Part shown: one piece after another, positions 1 through 9,548 of the stretch
How the letters are laid out: every line of letters begins with the position of its first letter
How positions within the stretch are numbered: position 1 is the first letter of the stretch
Notes under the pieces: model-generated
Seen by the model: the letters and a program-made list of their open reading frames with translations, nothing else
Told to the model about the DNA's origin: nothing
Databases searched by the model: none
Position numbers and translations under genes: made by a program
From: an uncultured Acidobacteriia bacterium
Lineage (GTDB): Bacteria; Acidobacteriota; Terriglobia; Bryobacterales; Bryobacteraceae
Direction of reading: 5' to 3'
DNA length: 64,000 nt
Assembly (NCBI GenBank): GCA_903907865.1
Contig: CAIVPR010000182.1
Span: 1-64,000, forward strand

Positions 1-497
1 CCGGGGAACTTGTAGGTCGAAAGCAGTTCGCGGACTTCCAGTTCCACCAGTTCCAGCAATTCCTCGTCGTCCACCATGTCGACCTTGTTCAGGGCGACAA
101 CGATGTACGGCACACCGACCTGGCGGGCCAGCAGGATGTGTTCGCGGGTTTGCGGCATGGGGCCGTCGGTCGCCGCAACCACCAGGATCGCGCCGTCCAT
201 CTGCGCGGCTCCGGTGATCATGTTCTTGATGTAGTCGGCGTGGCCGGGGCAGTCGACGTGCGCGTAGTGCCGGTTCGCCGTCTCGTATTCGACGTGCGAG
301 GCCGCGATCGTGATGCCGCGAGCCTTTTCTTCCGGCGCGTTGTCGATCGAGTCGAACGAACGGAACGTCGTCTTCGGATTGTGCTTGTGCAGCACTTTCG
401 TGATCGCCGCGGTCAGAGTGGTCTTCCCGTGGTCGATGTGCCCGATCGTCCCGATGTTTACGTGCGGTTTGCTGCGGTCAAATTTTTCTTTCGCCAT
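1..497 (-). CDS. tuf: Elongation factor Tu, N-terminal part (cut by window edge)
   Basis: EF-Tu carries aminoacyl-tRNA to the ribosomal A site in a GTP-dependent cycle. About 165 N-terminal residues are visible, and the gene runs off the left edge. The start ATG is at 495-497 on the minus strand and opens with [20 protein letters not shown]. The P-loop GHIDHGKTT, the G3 motif DCPGHADYI and the NKVDMV guanine-specificity motif can all be read. The gene lies 19 nt downstream of fusA, in the classical str operon order rpsL-rpsG-fusA-tuf, so it is most likely cotranscribed from the promoter upstream of rpsL. Identification is secure; only the C-terminus is out of view. Confidence 0.97.
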   Translation of the reverse strand, partial: MAKEKFDRSKPHVNIGTIGHIDHGKTTLTAAITKVLHKHNPKTTFRSFDSIDNAPEEKARGITIAASHVEYETANRHYAHVDCPGHADYIKNMITGAAQMDGAILVVAATDGPMPQTREHILLARQVGVPYIVVALNKVDMVDDEELLELVELEVRELLSTYKFP

Positions 498-516
498 TTG
501 CCCTGATCCTCTTCAA

Positions 517-2604
517 CTACTTGGTCTTGCCCTGCACGCGCGCCACGATCTCTTCTGCGATGTTGCGCGGCACTTCGTCATAACGGGCGAAGTGCATGGT
601 GAAACTGCCGCGCCCCTGTGTCCGCGACCGGAGCTCGGTCGCGTAGCCGAACATTTCGCTCAGCGGTACGCTTGCCTTGATCGTCTGCGTGCTGCCCATG
701 ATTTCGGTGCCCTCGAGTTGGCCGCGGCGCGAAACGAGATCGCCGTTCACCGGTCCCATGTACTCTTCGGGAACCACCACTTCCACTGCCATCACCGGTT
801 CCAACAGAACCGACTTGGCCTTGCGGCAGGCTTCCTTCACACAGATCGAACTGCAGATCTTGAACGCCATTTCCGACGAGTCGACATCGTGGTAGGCACC
901 GTCGAACACGGAAACCTTCACATCGACCATCGGGTAGCCAGCCATGATGCCGCCTTCGAGGGCTTCCACAACACCCTTTTCGATAGCCGGAATGAATTCC
1001 TTGGGGATGTTGCCACCCTTGACATCGTTGACGAACTCGAAACCCTTGTCCGGATTCGGCGACACCCGCAGCTTGGTGCGGGCGTATTGGCCCGAGCCAC
1101 CGGTCTGCTTCTTGTGGGTGTAGTCGTACTCCGCCTCGCCACGCACCGTTTCGCGGTACGCAACCTGCGGCTTGCCGACATTGGCAACCACATTGAATTC
1201 GCGCATCATGCGGTCCACGATGATTTCGAGGTGGAGCTCGCCCATCCCGGAAAGGATGGTCTGGCCCGTCTCGGGATCGGTGGCGACGCGGAAAGTGGGA
1301 TCTTCCTGTGCGAGCTTGGCGATTGCCATGCCCATCTTTTCCTGATCGGCCTTGGTCTTGGGCTCGACAGCGAGCTGGATGACCGGGGTCGGGAAGTCGA
1401 TGCGCTCAAGAATGATCGGCGCTTTTTCGTCGCAGATCGTGTCGCCGGTTGAAACTGTTTTGAGACCGACGGCGGCGCAGATGTCGCCGGCCCGGATCTC
1501 GTCAATGTCTTCCCGCTTGTTGGCGTGCATGCGCATTAGCCGACCGACGCGTTCCTTGCGGCCCTTGGCCACGTTGAAGACCGATTCGCCCGCGTTCATT
1601 TTGCCCGAGTACACCCGGAAGAACGCCAACTGTCCCGCGAACGGGTCGGTCATGATCTTGAATACAAGAGCCGAGAACGGCTCCTCGTCCGACGCTTGGC
1701 GCTCCAGCATGATGCTGGTGTCGTCCACATCGGTACCCTTGATAGCAGGCACGTCGAGCGGGGAAGGCAGGTAGTCGACAACGGCGTCGAGCATCGTCTG
1801 CACGCCCTTGTTCTTGAAGGCCGAGCCGCAGATCACCGGGAAGATGTTCATCGCGATGGTAGCCTTGCGGATACCGGCTGCGATTTCCGCTTCGGTAGGG
1901 ACTTCGCCGTTGAGGAACTTCTCCATAAGGTCGTCATCGTGTTCCGAGACGGCCTCGATCATTTTTTCGCGGTATTCCTGCGCGAGTTCCCGAAGGTCCT
2001 CGGGGATTTCCACGATGTCGAACTTGGCACCCAACGACTCATCGCGCCACAGAACGGCGTTCATTTTTACGAGATCGATAATGCCCTTGAAGTGTTCTTC
2101 AGCACCGACCGGAATCTGGATCGGCACCGGACGCGCCTTGAGACGGTCCACGATGGTCCCGACAGCGCGGTAGAAATCAGCACCGACGCGGTCCATCTTG
2201 TTGATAAAGCAAATGCGCGGGACACGATACTTGTCGCCCTGACGCCAAACTGTTTCCGACTGCGGCTGAACACCGGCGACTGCGTCGAACACTGCCACAG
2301 CGCCGTCGAGCACGCGGAGCGAACGCTCCACCTCGGCCGTGAAATCCACGTGGCCGGGTGTGTCGATGATGTTGATCTGCATGTCGCGCCAAGAACAGGT
2401 GGTCGCGGCGGAAGTGATGGTGATGCCACGCTCCTGCTCCTGCGCCATCCAGTCCATGGTCGCGGTTCCCTCGTGGACTTCGCCGATCTTGTGCGAGCGT
2501 CCGGTGTAATAGAGAATCCGTTCCGTGGTGGTGGTTTTACCGGCATCGATATGGGCTGCGATGCCGATGTTTCTCATCCGTTCGAGTGGTACAGTGCGTG
2601 CCAT
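517..2604 (-). CDS. fusA: Elongation factor G
   Basis: A GTPase that drives tRNA-mRNA translocation and, with RRF, ribosome recycling in the cytoplasm. Its 695 residues are the normal bacterial length. The N-terminus reads [20 protein letters not shown], followed by the P-loop [19 protein letters not shown], the G3 motif DTPGHVDFT and NKMDR. The C-terminal domains IV and V end in a normal basic tail. It lies 69 nt downstream of rpsG and 19 nt before tuf, all in one direction. No truncation or unusual residue is seen. It is a single canonical fusA; the window shows no sign that it is an EF-G2 paralogue. Confidence 0.98.
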   Translation of the reverse strand: MARTVPLERMRNIGIAAHIDAGKTTTTERILYYTGRSHKIGEVHEGTATMDWMAQEQERGITITSAATTCSWRDMQINIIDTPGHVDFTAEVERSLRVLDGAVAVFDAVAGVQPQSETVWRQGDKYRVPRICFINKMDRVGADFYRAVGTIVDRLKARPVPIQIPVGAEEHFKGIIDLVKMNAVLWRDESLGAKFDIVEIPEDLRELAQEYREKMIEAVSEHDDDLMEKFLNGEVPTEAEIAAGIRKATIAMNIFPVICGSAFKNKGVQTMLDAVVDYLPSPLDVPAIKGTDVDDTSIMLERQASDEEPFSALVFKIMTDPFAGQLAFFRVYSGKMNAGESVFNVAKGRKERVGRLMRMHANKREDIDEIRAGDICAAVGLKTVSTGDTICDEKAPIILERIDFPTPVIQLAVEPKTKADQEKMGMAIAKLAQEDPTFRVATDPETGQTILSGMGELHLEIIVDRMMREFNVVANVGKPQVAYRETVRGEAEYDYTHKKQTGGSGQYARTKLRVSPNPDKGFEFVNDVKGGNIPKEFIPAIEKGVVEALEGGIMAGYPMVDVKVSVFDGAYHDVDSSEMAFKICSSICVKEACRKAKSVLLEPVMAVEVVVPEEYMGPVNGDLVSRRGQLEGTEIMGSTQTIKASVPLSEMFGYATELRSRTQGRGSFTMHFARYDEVPRNIAEEIVARVQGKTK

Positions 2605-2673
2605 TGTGTGGATTGAATTTGCTTACGGTCCGGTGTTTACTGCTTGATTCTTTGCTGCGTGTCTGGTCTGCTA

Positions 2674-3147
2674 CTACCAGCGGTAGTGTGCGAAGGCCTT
2701 GTTTGCTTCCGCCATGCGGTGGACGTCGTCGCGCTTCTTGATCGCCCCGCCGCGCATATTGGCCGCGTCGTTCAACTCGTTTGCCAACTTGTCCGCCATG
2801 CCCTTCTCTGCCCGACCGCGGGCATTGTTGAGGATCCAGCGGATCGCCAAACTTGTGCGGCGGTTTTGGGGAACTTCGATGGGCACTTGGTAGTTGGCAC
2901 CGCCAACGCGGCGAGTCTTGACTTCGAGCATCGGCTTGGCGTTTTCGACGGCCTTCTTGAACAACTTGATGGCTTCTTCGCCGCCACCCTTTTCTTCAAG
3001 CTTCTGCATCGACGCGTAAAAAATCTTCTGGGCGGTCTGCTTCTTGCCGTCCCACATCATCGAGCAAACGAACTTCTCCACCATCGTCGACCCGTAGATG
3101 GGGTCGGCCGCTACTTCCCGGTTGTCTGCGCCTCTGCGTCTGGGCAT
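2674..3147 (-). CDS. rpsG: 30S ribosomal protein S7
   Basis: S7 is a primary assembly protein of the 30S head that contacts 16S rRNA and the E-site tRNA. The 157 residues start [20 protein letters not shown] and end in the usual [15 protein letters not shown]. The conserved core includes the [18 protein letters not shown] helix. It lies 27 nt downstream of rpsL and upstream of fusA in the str operon. In other bacteria S7 autoregulates this operon post-transcriptionally; no specific site could be assigned here. Confidence 0.98.
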   Translation of the reverse strand: MPRRRGADNREVAADPIYGSTMVEKFVCSMMWDGKKQTAQKIFYASMQKLEEKGGGEEAIKLFKKAVENAKPMLEVKTRRVGGANYQVPIEVPQNRRTSLAIRWILNNARGRAEKGMADKLANELNDAANMRGGAIKKRDDVHRMAEANKAFAHYRW

Positions 3148-3174
3148 GTTGCGAATTTCCTCTTGGTGCTGCGA

Positions 3175-3558
3175 TTACTTGGTTGCCGCTTTCGGGCGCT
3201 TGGCACCGTACTTGGAGCGGCTCTGCTTGCGGTTGGCGACACCGGCGGTGTCGAGCGCGCCACGAACGACGTGGTAGCGAACACCGGGGAGATCCTTCAC
3301 GCGACCGCCGCGGATCAAAACAATCGAGTGTTCCTGCAGGTTGTGGCCGACGCCTGGAATGTACGTGGTCACTTCGATGCCGTTGGTCAGCCGGACGCGG
3401 GCGACCTTGCGAAGTGCCGAGTTCGGCTTCTTCGGGGTCGAGGTATACACGCGGGTGCAGACGCCACGCTTCTGCGGGCAGCTCTGAAGGGCCGGACTGG
3501 CCGTCTTCCATGCGGGCGCCTTACGCCCCTTACGCACAAGTTGATTGAATGTCGGCAC
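3175..3558 (-). CDS. rpsL: 30S ribosomal protein S12
   Basis: S12 sits at the decoding centre and is the classical target of streptomycin resistance mutations. The 127 residues start [13 protein letters not shown] and carry the conserved stretches [20 protein letters not shown] and [16 protein letters not shown]. The lysines that mutate in resistant strains are lysine here, so the sequence has the susceptible form at these sites. It is the first gene of the str operon and has a leader of about 320 nt before its ATG. Confidence 0.98.
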   Translation of the reverse strand: MPTFNQLVRKGRKAPAWKTASPALQSCPQKRGVCTRVYTSTPKKPNSALRKVARVRLTNGIEVTTYIPGVGHNLQEHSIVLIRGGRVKDLPGVRYHVVRGALDTAGVANRKQSRSKYGAKRPKAATK

Positions 3559-4042
3559 TAAAGTTCCTTGCTGAAACTGCTAAACCTGAAATTTGGTGGC
3601 CGTTGCCGCGCGTGGACTCAACGCTTCTCGGAGCCGGTACTGCACTGCGTCTGAATTTGAGTTGGTCGGAATCCGTGCATCTTGGAATTCATCCAAGTCC
3701 GGTCCGCCTAGGCTTTGACAGGTCCATGCATCCCTACAGAGCGACACCACGCTGGAAACCAGTGGAGCGTCTGTTCGGGGCCTCGGGACCTCGCTTCGGG
3801 ACGGACCTCCGACGCCGGAGATGGTAACCCGAAACAGATTAAGCTGCAGCCAATCGGTTGTTCATACAGCAAACAACCTTCCAAGTCTAGCGCGACACAG
3901 GGCCCGGTGTCAACACCCGCATGCGGAAAGTTCTCGCATGCGCCGGTTGCGGTCCCAATCCGCGCTCGACTTCATTCAGGATAGCAGATCCGTGGCGGAT
4001 CCGCTACTGGTTGATGGTGGAAATGTGATGCGGATCGGCCGA
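3559..4042. other. Intergenic leader/spacer upstream of rpsL
   Basis: This 484-bp stretch contains no convincing gene. It holds the candidate str promoter, a long untranslated leader and a small imperfect hairpin near 3680-3697 (CTTGGA/TCCAAG arms). Short open frames in it have shadow-like composition. The leader may carry translational or attenuation control of the ribosomal operon, but no known motif could be recognised. Confidence 0.5.
3884..3913 (-). promoter_or_regulatory. Sigma70-type promoter for the str operon
   Basis: Read on the minus strand, there is a perfect -35 hexamer TTGACA (3913-3908), an 18-nt spacer and a -10-like TAGACT (3889-3884). It points toward rpsL and would start transcription near 3876, giving a leader of roughly 320 nt. 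The match is visual only. It is the best candidate in this gap and correctly oriented for the ribosomal genes. Confidence 0.55.
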
Positions 4043-4351
4043 TCACGCCGCTTGGCGGGACTCTCGATTTGCCAAGGCCTCGTGCAGCACGGATTGGATG
4101 TATGTCCTGTAAGGCAAGCCACGCGCTTCCGCCTGTTTCTTGGCCAAATCCAAGTCGCTGTCCGGAATACGGACGGTTGCGTCCTCCGCCGCCCAACACT
4201 CGGCAAGCCGTTGCGCGGTTCCACGCGTCGTCGTTCCGGCCTTCATGGCAGCCAAAAGGCGACGTTGTGTCCATTCGCGGTTGTCGTCCCACCAGCGAGC
4301 CTCTTCGGCCTCGGTCTCGAAAACCGGCACCTTGCGAATTTCGTCAGTCAT
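4043..4351 (-). CDS. BrnA-like/CopG-type ribbon-helix-helix antitoxin
   Basis: This 102-residue protein is predicted to be the DNA-binding antitoxin of a type II toxin-antitoxin pair. The start is MTDEIRKVPVFETEAEEARW. The C-terminal half carries the ribbon-helix-helix signature VRIPDSDLDLAKKQAEARGL followed by PYRTYIQSVLHEAL. The N-terminal part, with its acidic EAEEARWWDDN, fits CopG-family antitoxins that partner BrnT. Its ATG overlaps the stop of the upstream toxin gene by 4 nt (ATGA), which implies translational coupling. Toxin-first order is usual for BrnTA, and such antitoxins normally autoregulate the pair with the toxin as corepressor. Confidence 0.8.
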   Translation of the reverse strand: MTDEIRKVPVFETEAEEARWWDDNREWTQRRLLAAMKAGTTTRGTAQRLAECWAAEDATVRIPDSDLDLAKKQAEARGLPYRTYIQSVLHEALANRESRQAA

Positions 4352-4644
4352 AGGCCAAATCCCCTGCCCGTCAAATACTCGACCGCCATCCATCGGTCCG
4401 CATCGTACGCTGTCACCGGTCGAATCATCCGCCGCCGGGTGGTCCACACGACAACGAGGACTCGATGCATGTCGGTGTGGCCGATGCTGCTGTAGCGCAT
4501 CTCGCCGCCCGCTTCCTCTTCCATCAGATCGTCCGGCAGATTCCGGAAGGCTTGCTCGACCTCCTTGGGTGTCACGCCATGCCGTCCAATGTGACGGATG
4601 TTCGCACCATCCCAGTCGAATGGCGGAAGGGAGTCCACGTCCAC
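4348..4644 (-). CDS. BrnT-family toxin (RelE-like fold ribonuclease)
   Basis: About 98 residues. BrnT toxins are ribonucleases with a RelE-like fold that slow translation until bound by BrnA. The core reads FDWDGANIRHIGRHGVTP, then KEVEQAFRN, and a C-terminal block VVVWTTRRRMIRPVTAYDA. This matches the family pattern of a WD..N...H.VTP.E.E start and an R-I-R-P/S-A end. The open frame extends further upstream, but the family homology begins at this point, so I chose the GTG at 4642-4644. A second GTG two codons later is equally possible. It sits just behind the oppositely oriented E1 gene. Confidence 0.78.
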   Translation of the reverse strand: MDVDSLPPFDWDGANIRHIGRHGVTPKEVEQAFRNLPDDLMEEEAGGEMRYSSIGHTDMHRVLVVVWTTRRRMIRPVTAYDADRWMAVEYLTGRGFGL

Positions 4645-4768
4645 AGTATACCCAAGGCTGGTAGAGACACCCGCGCTTCGGGACAGGGCCAGGCCGTTCG
4701 AGGACCACCAGCCCCAACCCCCATGTTCCTGAGTAACCCCGGACTTGCTATCCTCGTTGAGGGTTCCC

Positions 4769-6880
4769 ATGACGACCACATTCGCCACTCCCCACGCTAC
4801 TGAACGGCTTTCCGCCGCAAGGAGCCTGGGACTCGACCCGGAGGCATTGGTCAAAGCCTTCCGCCTGATGCGTACTTCGCGGCAGCTCGACGACCGCGAG
4901 ATCACGCTCAAGCAGCAACAGAAGATCTTCTTCCAGATCAGCGGAGCAGGCCACGAGGCGATCCAGGTCGCCGCCGGACTTGCCACCAAGCCCGGGCACG
5001 ACTGGTTTTATCCTTACTATAGGGATCGCGCGCTGTGTCTCGCGCTCGGCATGTCGCCGCTGTCGATGCTGCTGCAGGCGGTCGGTGCCGCGTCCGACCC
5101 CAGTTCCGGCGGTCGCCAGATGCCGTCCCATTGGAGCGACCCTGCCCGCAACATCGTATCCAGCTCTTCCGCAACCGGCACACAGTTCGTCCAAGCCGTC
5201 GGGTGCGCCGAGGCTCTCCGATTCCTATACCCCAACGAGGAACGCGTGGTGCTCGCCTCGTCCGGCGAAGGGGCTACCAGCGAGGGCGAGTTCTGGGAGG
5301 CGCTCAACCACGCCTGCCTCAGTCTTGCTCCCGTCATATTCCTGATCCAGGACAATGGATACGCCATCTCCACGCCCGTCGAGAAGCAGACCCCTGGCGG
5401 GTCGCTCTCGAAGCTGGTCGGCAACTTCCCCGGCCTGCTGGTCATCGAGACAGACGGCAACGACTTCATTTCCTCCTACCGGGCGATGCGCGCCGCGGTG
5501 GCCTACTGCCGCGAGGGACATGGCCCGGCCTTGGTCCACGCCCACTGCGTCCGGCCCTACTCCCACTCGCTCTCCGACGACGAGCGCCTGTACAAAACCA
5601 AGCGCGAGCGCGAAGACGAGGCCCTCCGCGATCCGCTCACCAGCTTCCCGCGCTTCCTTATAGAGGACGAGATCCTCACGGAGGCGGAGTTGGAGGGAAT
5701 CGTCCGTGAGATCCAACAGTCCGTATTCGAGGATTCGGAACTGGCCCAGAGCCGTTCGTCGCCCGATCCCTCCACCGCGCTCGTCCACCTCTATTCCGAG
5801 ACGGTCGACCCGCGTTCGGCTGTGTTCGAGTCCCAGGCAGACACGTCGGGCGAGCCCAAGACCATGGCCGACCTCATCAACACCACTCTGAAGGAGGAGA
5901 TGCGCCGCAACCAGCGCATTGTCGTCTTCGGCGAGGATGTGGCGGACTGCGGTCGCGAGGAAAACCTCCGCGAGGTGAAGGGCAAGGGCGGCGTCTTCAA
6001 GCTTACCGCCGGATTGCAGACCGAGTTCGGCAGCAAGCGTTGCTTCAACTCCCCCATCGCCGAGGCGTCCATTGTGGGCAGGGCCACGGGCATGGCCGCG
6101 GTCGGTCTGAAACCGGTGGTCGAGATCCAGTTCTTCGACTACATCTGGCCGGCGATGATGCAGATCCGGGATGAACTAGCGTCCCTGCGGTGGCGGTCGA
6201 ACGGGAGCTTCTCGGCACCGCTGGTGATCAGGGTCCCGATTGGCGGCTACCTCACAGGTGGCGCTGTGTACCACAGCCAATGCGGGGAGGTCACGTTCAC
6301 CCATATTCCCGGCTTGCGGGTGGTGTTCCCCTCCTGCGCCGACGACGCCGCAGGGCTGCTGCGCACCGCCATCCGTTGCGACGACCCGGTCCTCTTCCTT
6401 GAACACAAGAAGCTCTACCGGGAGATGTACAACCGCGCTCCAAATCCGGGGCCGGACTACACGATTCCCTTCGGCAAGGCCCGCGTCGTCAAACCCGGCC
6501 AGTCACTTACCATCGTCACCTACGGCGCGGTGGTCCAGAAGGCCTTGTTGGCGGCCCAGGAGATCGAGCGTGCCGATCCCAGCAAGTCGGTCGAGGTAAT
6601 CGACCTCCGTTCTTTGGCCCCCTACGACTGGGATGCGATTGCCGTGAGTGTCCGGAAGACCAGCCGGGTGATCGTGGCCCATGAGGACACGTTGAGCTTC
6701 GGGTATGGGGCGGAAATCGTGGCCCGGATTGCGGACGAGTTGTTCGAATACTTGGACGCGCCGGTGAAGCGGGTTGCCGCGATGGACGTATGGGTCGGCT
6801 ACCACCCGGACTTGGAGAACCGGATCCTGCCGCAGACCGAAGACCTGCGAGCGGCGATGGCTGGCTTGCTTGCCTGGTAG
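4769..6880 (+). CDS. Fused alpha/beta 2-oxoacid (branched-chain type) dehydrogenase E1
   Basis: This is the thiamine-diphosphate-dependent E1 component of a 2-oxoacid dehydrogenase complex, most like 2-oxoisovalerate dehydrogenase. It decarboxylates the keto acid and reductively acylates the lipoyl E2. Both subunits lie in one 703-residue chain. The alpha half has the TPP motif [10 protein letters not shown]...IQDNGYAIS. The beta half begins near [15 protein letters not shown] and carries [20 protein letters not shown] and [16 protein letters not shown] chose the ATG at 4769 because a TGAGG lies six nt upstream; an in-frame TTG at 4745 is weaker. No E2 or E3 gene is visible nearby. Substrate choice between branched-chain and acetoin/pyruvate cannot be settled by eye. 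Confidence 0.9.
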   Translation: MTTTFATPHATERLSAARSLGLDPEALVKAFRLMRTSRQLDDREITLKQQQKIFFQISGAGHEAIQVAAGLATKPGHDWFYPYYRDRALCLALGMSPLSMLLQAVGAASDPSSGGRQMPSHWSDPARNIVSSSSATGTQFVQAVGCAEALRFLYPNEERVVLASSGEGATSEGEFWEALNHACLSLAPVIFLIQDNGYAISTPVEKQTPGGSLSKLVGNFPGLLVIETDGNDFISSYRAMRAAVAYCREGHGPALVHAHCVRPYSHSLSDDERLYKTKREREDEALRDPLTSFPRFLIEDEILTEAELEGIVREIQQSVFEDSELAQSRSSPDPSTALVHLYSETVDPRSAVFESQADTSGEPKTMADLINTTLKEEMRRNQRIVVFGEDVADCGREENLREVKGKGGVFKLTAGLQTEFGSKRCFNSPIAEASIVGRATGMAAVGLKPVVEIQFFDYIWPAMMQIRDELASLRWRSNGSFSAPLVIRVPIGGYLTGGAVYHSQCGEVTFTHIPGLRVVFPSCADDAAGLLRTAIRCDDPVLFLEHKKLYREMYNRAPNPGPDYTIPFGKARVVKPGQSLTIVTYGAVVQKALLAAQEIERADPSKSVEVIDLRSLAPYDWDAIAVSVRKTSRVIVAHEDTLSFGYGAEIVARIADELFEYLDAPVKRVAAMDVWVGYHPDLENRILPQTEDLRAAMAGLLAW

Positions 6881-6883
6881 GCG

Positions 6884-7945
6884 TCACGAGTTCCGCAGCC
6901 TTTCCGACACGATCGTTACCTGCATATCCCGGACCTGGTTGACAAGCTTGGTCAGGTCGGGCGTGTGGCGGGTCACGTAGATCTGGGTGACACCCCGCGC
7001 CCTGGCGTATGCGGCTAGGGCCCTTGACGGGTCAACGCCCGGCACCGCCTGCACCTCGATCCTGAGGAGCCGACAGAAGTTGACATGATCCTCCAGTTGC
7101 GCCGCCGAGGATTCGGCGAAGGCCGCCGTGCAAGGGCAGCCCAAATAGTCGGCCACCCGGCGGCCGCGCCGGATCAACATGGCAGTCGCGGGGTGCGGGG
7201 TCAGCCACAGCATCAAGCTCTCGTGGCTGCGGGGAATGATCGCTACCGGTGTTGGGCTCTGGGGCGCTGGCGCGGGCTCGGCGGTCCGCCTTTCCTCGAT
7301 CTGGTGGGCGGTCTGGCGCATGGCCAATTCGCGCAAGGCAGAGAGGTTGGTCTCGGTGAAGAAGTTCTCCAGCGCCGCGCGCGCCTTTTCGGGCGAGTAG
7401 ACGACGCCTCGCTCCATGCGGTGGAGCAGCGCCCTCGGGGTCACGTCGACCATGACGACTTCGGCGGCTTCTCCGAGCAGCCAGTCCGGCACGGTTTCGC
7501 GGACACGGACTCCGGTCACGTGCCAAACCTGGTCGTTCAGACTCTCGATGTGCTGGATATTGAGGCTGGTCAGGACATCGATACCGGCTTCGAGGATCAG
7601 CATGACGTCCTGCCAGCGCTTGAGGCGGGTGGAGCCGGGGACGTTGGCGTGGGCGAACTCATCCACGACTGCAACCTGGGGGTTCCGGGCGATGACAGCG
7701 TCCGTGTCCATGTCCTCGAAGGCTGAGCCCCGGTGCTCCAGGCGCAGGCGCGGGACAAACTCGAGACCTTCGGTCTTGGCGATGGTCTCGACGCGGGCAT
7801 GGGGCTCGAAGTAGCCGATCACCACGTCGACGCCCCGGGCTTTCAGGTCCTGGGCCTCGGTCAGCATCTGATAGGTCTTGCCGGTTCCGGCGGCGTAGCC
7901 GAGGAAGATCTTGAGTTTGCCCTTGCTCATAGATTGACCACTCAT
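6884..7945 (-). CDS. KdpD-like sensor stub (KdpD N-terminal domain plus USP domain), second copy
   Basis: About 353 residues, with the KdpD N-terminal ATP-binding domain followed by a universal-stress-like domain. The membrane segments, GAF domain and histidine kinase of full KdpD are absent. The P-loop is GYAAGTGKTYQM and the Walker B region reads VVDEFAHANVPGSTRLKRWQD. The TSLNIQHIESLNDQV stretch is typical of KdpD. The start overlaps the previous gene by 4 nt (ATGA); an internal ATG at 7930 is an alternative. It is the last gene of the kdp operon and ends 3 nt from the convergent E1 gene. It may sense K+ limitation or a nucleotide such as cyclic di-AMP, as known for some KdpD proteins, but it cannot phosphorylate a response regulator. 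Confidence 0.85.
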   Translation of the reverse strand: MSGQSMSKGKLKIFLGYAAGTGKTYQMLTEAQDLKARGVDVVIGYFEPHARVETIAKTEGLEFVPRLRLEHRGSAFEDMDTDAVIARNPQVAVVDEFAHANVPGSTRLKRWQDVMLILEAGIDVLTSLNIQHIESLNDQVWHVTGVRVRETVPDWLLGEAAEVVMVDVTPRALLHRMERGVVYSPEKARAALENFFTETNLSALRELAMRQTAHQIEERRTAEPAPAPQSPTPVAIIPRSHESLMLWLTPHPATAMLIRRGRRVADYLGCPCTAAFAESSAAQLEDHVNFCRLLRIEVQAVPGVDPSRALAAYARARGVTQIYVTRHTPDLTKLVNQVRDMQVTIVSERLRNS

Positions 7946-8961
7946 GGATACACGACGTGCGGGAAGAGCCGCACGTCCATCCCTTCGGAGCCTTGGATCA
8001 GCCGGTCGGCCGAGCTGGTGGCCCAGAACCGCCAACGGGGCTGCCGGGTGTGACCGGCGAAGAGCTGGGTGATGCGATGCTCGCGGGCAAAGGCGATGAT
8101 GGCACCAACCGGGTCCTTCCCCTCGATGACATGGACCTCGGCACCTAGGCGACGGGCATAGTCCAGGTAACCCCGGAGGGTCTCTTCGGCGGGACGGGGC
8201 AAGTCCGGTTGACGCACGGTGACTGCGAGCATGTGACCGTGGAAGCGCTCGGCGGCGCGGGCGGCGCTCTCCAGCATCGGCCGGGCGTTGCCGCCGGGGG
8301 TGATACAGACCAGCATGCGCTCCTGGGTACCCCAGCTCTGGTGGATGTCGTGGTCGTCCAGATAGTGTTGGAGCTGGCTCTCGACAACGTCGGCGGCAAC
8401 GAGGAGCGCCAGTTCCCGGAGTTGCGAGATCTGGTCCGGCGGGAGGTTGGATCGCTCCGGCAGGATGTCGACGAGGACGATTTCGTCGGCGGTATGGATG
8501 AAGGATAGCGGGACGGAGTCGGCTGCGCGGCGACCGGTAATGCGCTCGACGGCGTCCTGGTGTTCGGCGATGTGCTGGAGGTTGAGGGCTCCAACGACGT
8601 TGATGCCCTGGCCGGTTAGGGCCAGGGCATCTTCCCAACGATGGGGGTTCGGGGAACCGGGTGGGTTCCGGTGGGCCAGTTGGTCGATGAGGCAGACCGC
8701 AGGCTGGCGGGTTGGGATTTGGTCTATGGGGACCATCTCGAGGGCTGACGCGCCGGGTAGAGACGACTGGTCGACAGAACCAGAGGTTGACGGGTAGAGG
8801 GCGACGACGATGTCCTGGCCCCGGGCTTTGCGGCGGGTGGCCTCGTCGAACATGCGGTCGGACTTGCCCGCGTTGGAGGCGTAGCCGAGGAAGATCTTGA
8901 GGCGCCCGCCCGTTTGGATCTGGCGCAGGAGAGCGTCGGGGTCTGGGCGCTTAGGGATCAT
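7942..8961 (-). CDS. KdpD-like sensor stub, first copy (Walker B changed)
   Basis: A 339-residue paralogue of the following gene with the same two-domain layout. The P-loop [12 protein letters not shown] still fits GxxxxGKS. The Walker B region reads [14 protein letters not shown], so the usual DE pair is [19 protein letters not shown] replaces the usual NIQH region. The second half is a better universal-stress domain ([20 protein letters not shown] and [17 protein letters not shown]). It overlaps kdpC by 4 nt and the second copy by 4 nt, so all three are translationally coupled. The changed Walker B residue suggests altered or lost ATP hydrolysis, possibly with division of labour between the copies. 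There is no kinase domain. Confidence 0.82.
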   Translation of the reverse strand: MIPKRPDPDALLRQIQTGGRLKIFLGYASNAGKSDRMFDEATRRKARGQDIVVALYPSTSGSVDQSSLPGASALEMVPIDQIPTRQPAVCLIDQLAHRNPPGSPNPHRWEDALALTGQGINVVGALNLQHIAEHQDAVERITGRRAADSVPLSFIHTADEIVLVDILPERSNLPPDQISQLRELALLVAADVVESQLQHYLDDHDIHQSWGTQERMLVCITPGGNARPMLESAARAAERFHGHMLAVTVRQPDLPRPAEETLRGYLDYARRLGAEVHVIEGKDPVGAIIAFAREHRITQLFAGHTRQPRWRFWATSSADRLIQGSEGMDVRLFPHVVYP

Positions 8962-9521
8962 TTGCCGTCCAATGCCAAGTTTAGTTTGAGGACGTTGACC
9001 CTGGGTTCGCCAAGGAAACCGAGGTCGCGACCCTGGATACGGGAGGTGACGAGGGCCCGGACGGAACCGGGCGACATGCCCCGCGCAGCAGCCACGCGCG
9101 CGACCTGCGCGTAGGCGTTGGCGGGGGAGATGTCGGGATCGAGACCGCTGGCGGAGGTGGTGATGGCATCCGACGGGATGGGGCCGGTCGCGTGGTTTTC
9201 GTCGCGGAACTTGGCCGCGTCCTTGGTGAGGCGGTCGGACAGGGCGGAGTTGGTCGGGCCGAGGTTCGTGCCCCCTGAGTTGGCGGCGTCGTAGCCGTTC
9301 CCCGCCGCGGACGGGCGGGGATGGAAGTACTCGGGCTTGGTGAAGTTCTGGCCGATCAGTTCGGAGCCGATCACCTTGCCGTTGCTTTCGACCAAGCTGC
9401 CCGCCGCTTGGCGGTGGAACAGGGCTTGGGCGGCTCCGGTGATGGCGAGCGGGTAGAGGAGCCCGGTCAGGATGGTGAAGACGATAGTGGCGAGGATTGC
9501 CGGTTTGAGTTCGGAGAGCAT
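8958..9521 (-). CDS. kdpC: Potassium-transporting ATPase subunit C
   Basis: KdpC is a single-span subunit that stabilises the KdpFABC complex and increases ATP affinity of KdpB. The 187 residues begin [20 protein letters not shown], the membrane anchor. It has the conserved motifs [27 protein letters not shown] and [13 protein letters not shown]. The Shine-Dalgarno AAAGGAC precedes the ATG. It lies 27 nt after kdpB and overlaps the first KdpD-like gene by 4 nt. Length and motifs are normal. Confidence 0.97.
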   Translation of the reverse strand: MLSELKPAILATIVFTILTGLLYPLAITGAAQALFHRQAAGSLVESNGKVIGSELIGQNFTKPEYFHPRPSAAGNGYDAANSGGTNLGPTNSALSDRLTKDAAKFRDENHATGPIPSDAITTSASGLDPDISPANAYAQVARVAAARGMSPGSVRALVTSRIQGRDLGFLGEPRVNVLKLNLALDGK

Positions 9522-9548
9522 GGTGGTGTCCTTTGTTTACGCCAATGT

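Noticed and set aside
4043-4717. A longer start of the BrnA-like antitoxin (4717)
   Set aside because: The extra N-terminal residues are the shadow of the BrnT gene; the ATG that overlaps the toxin stop is the better start.
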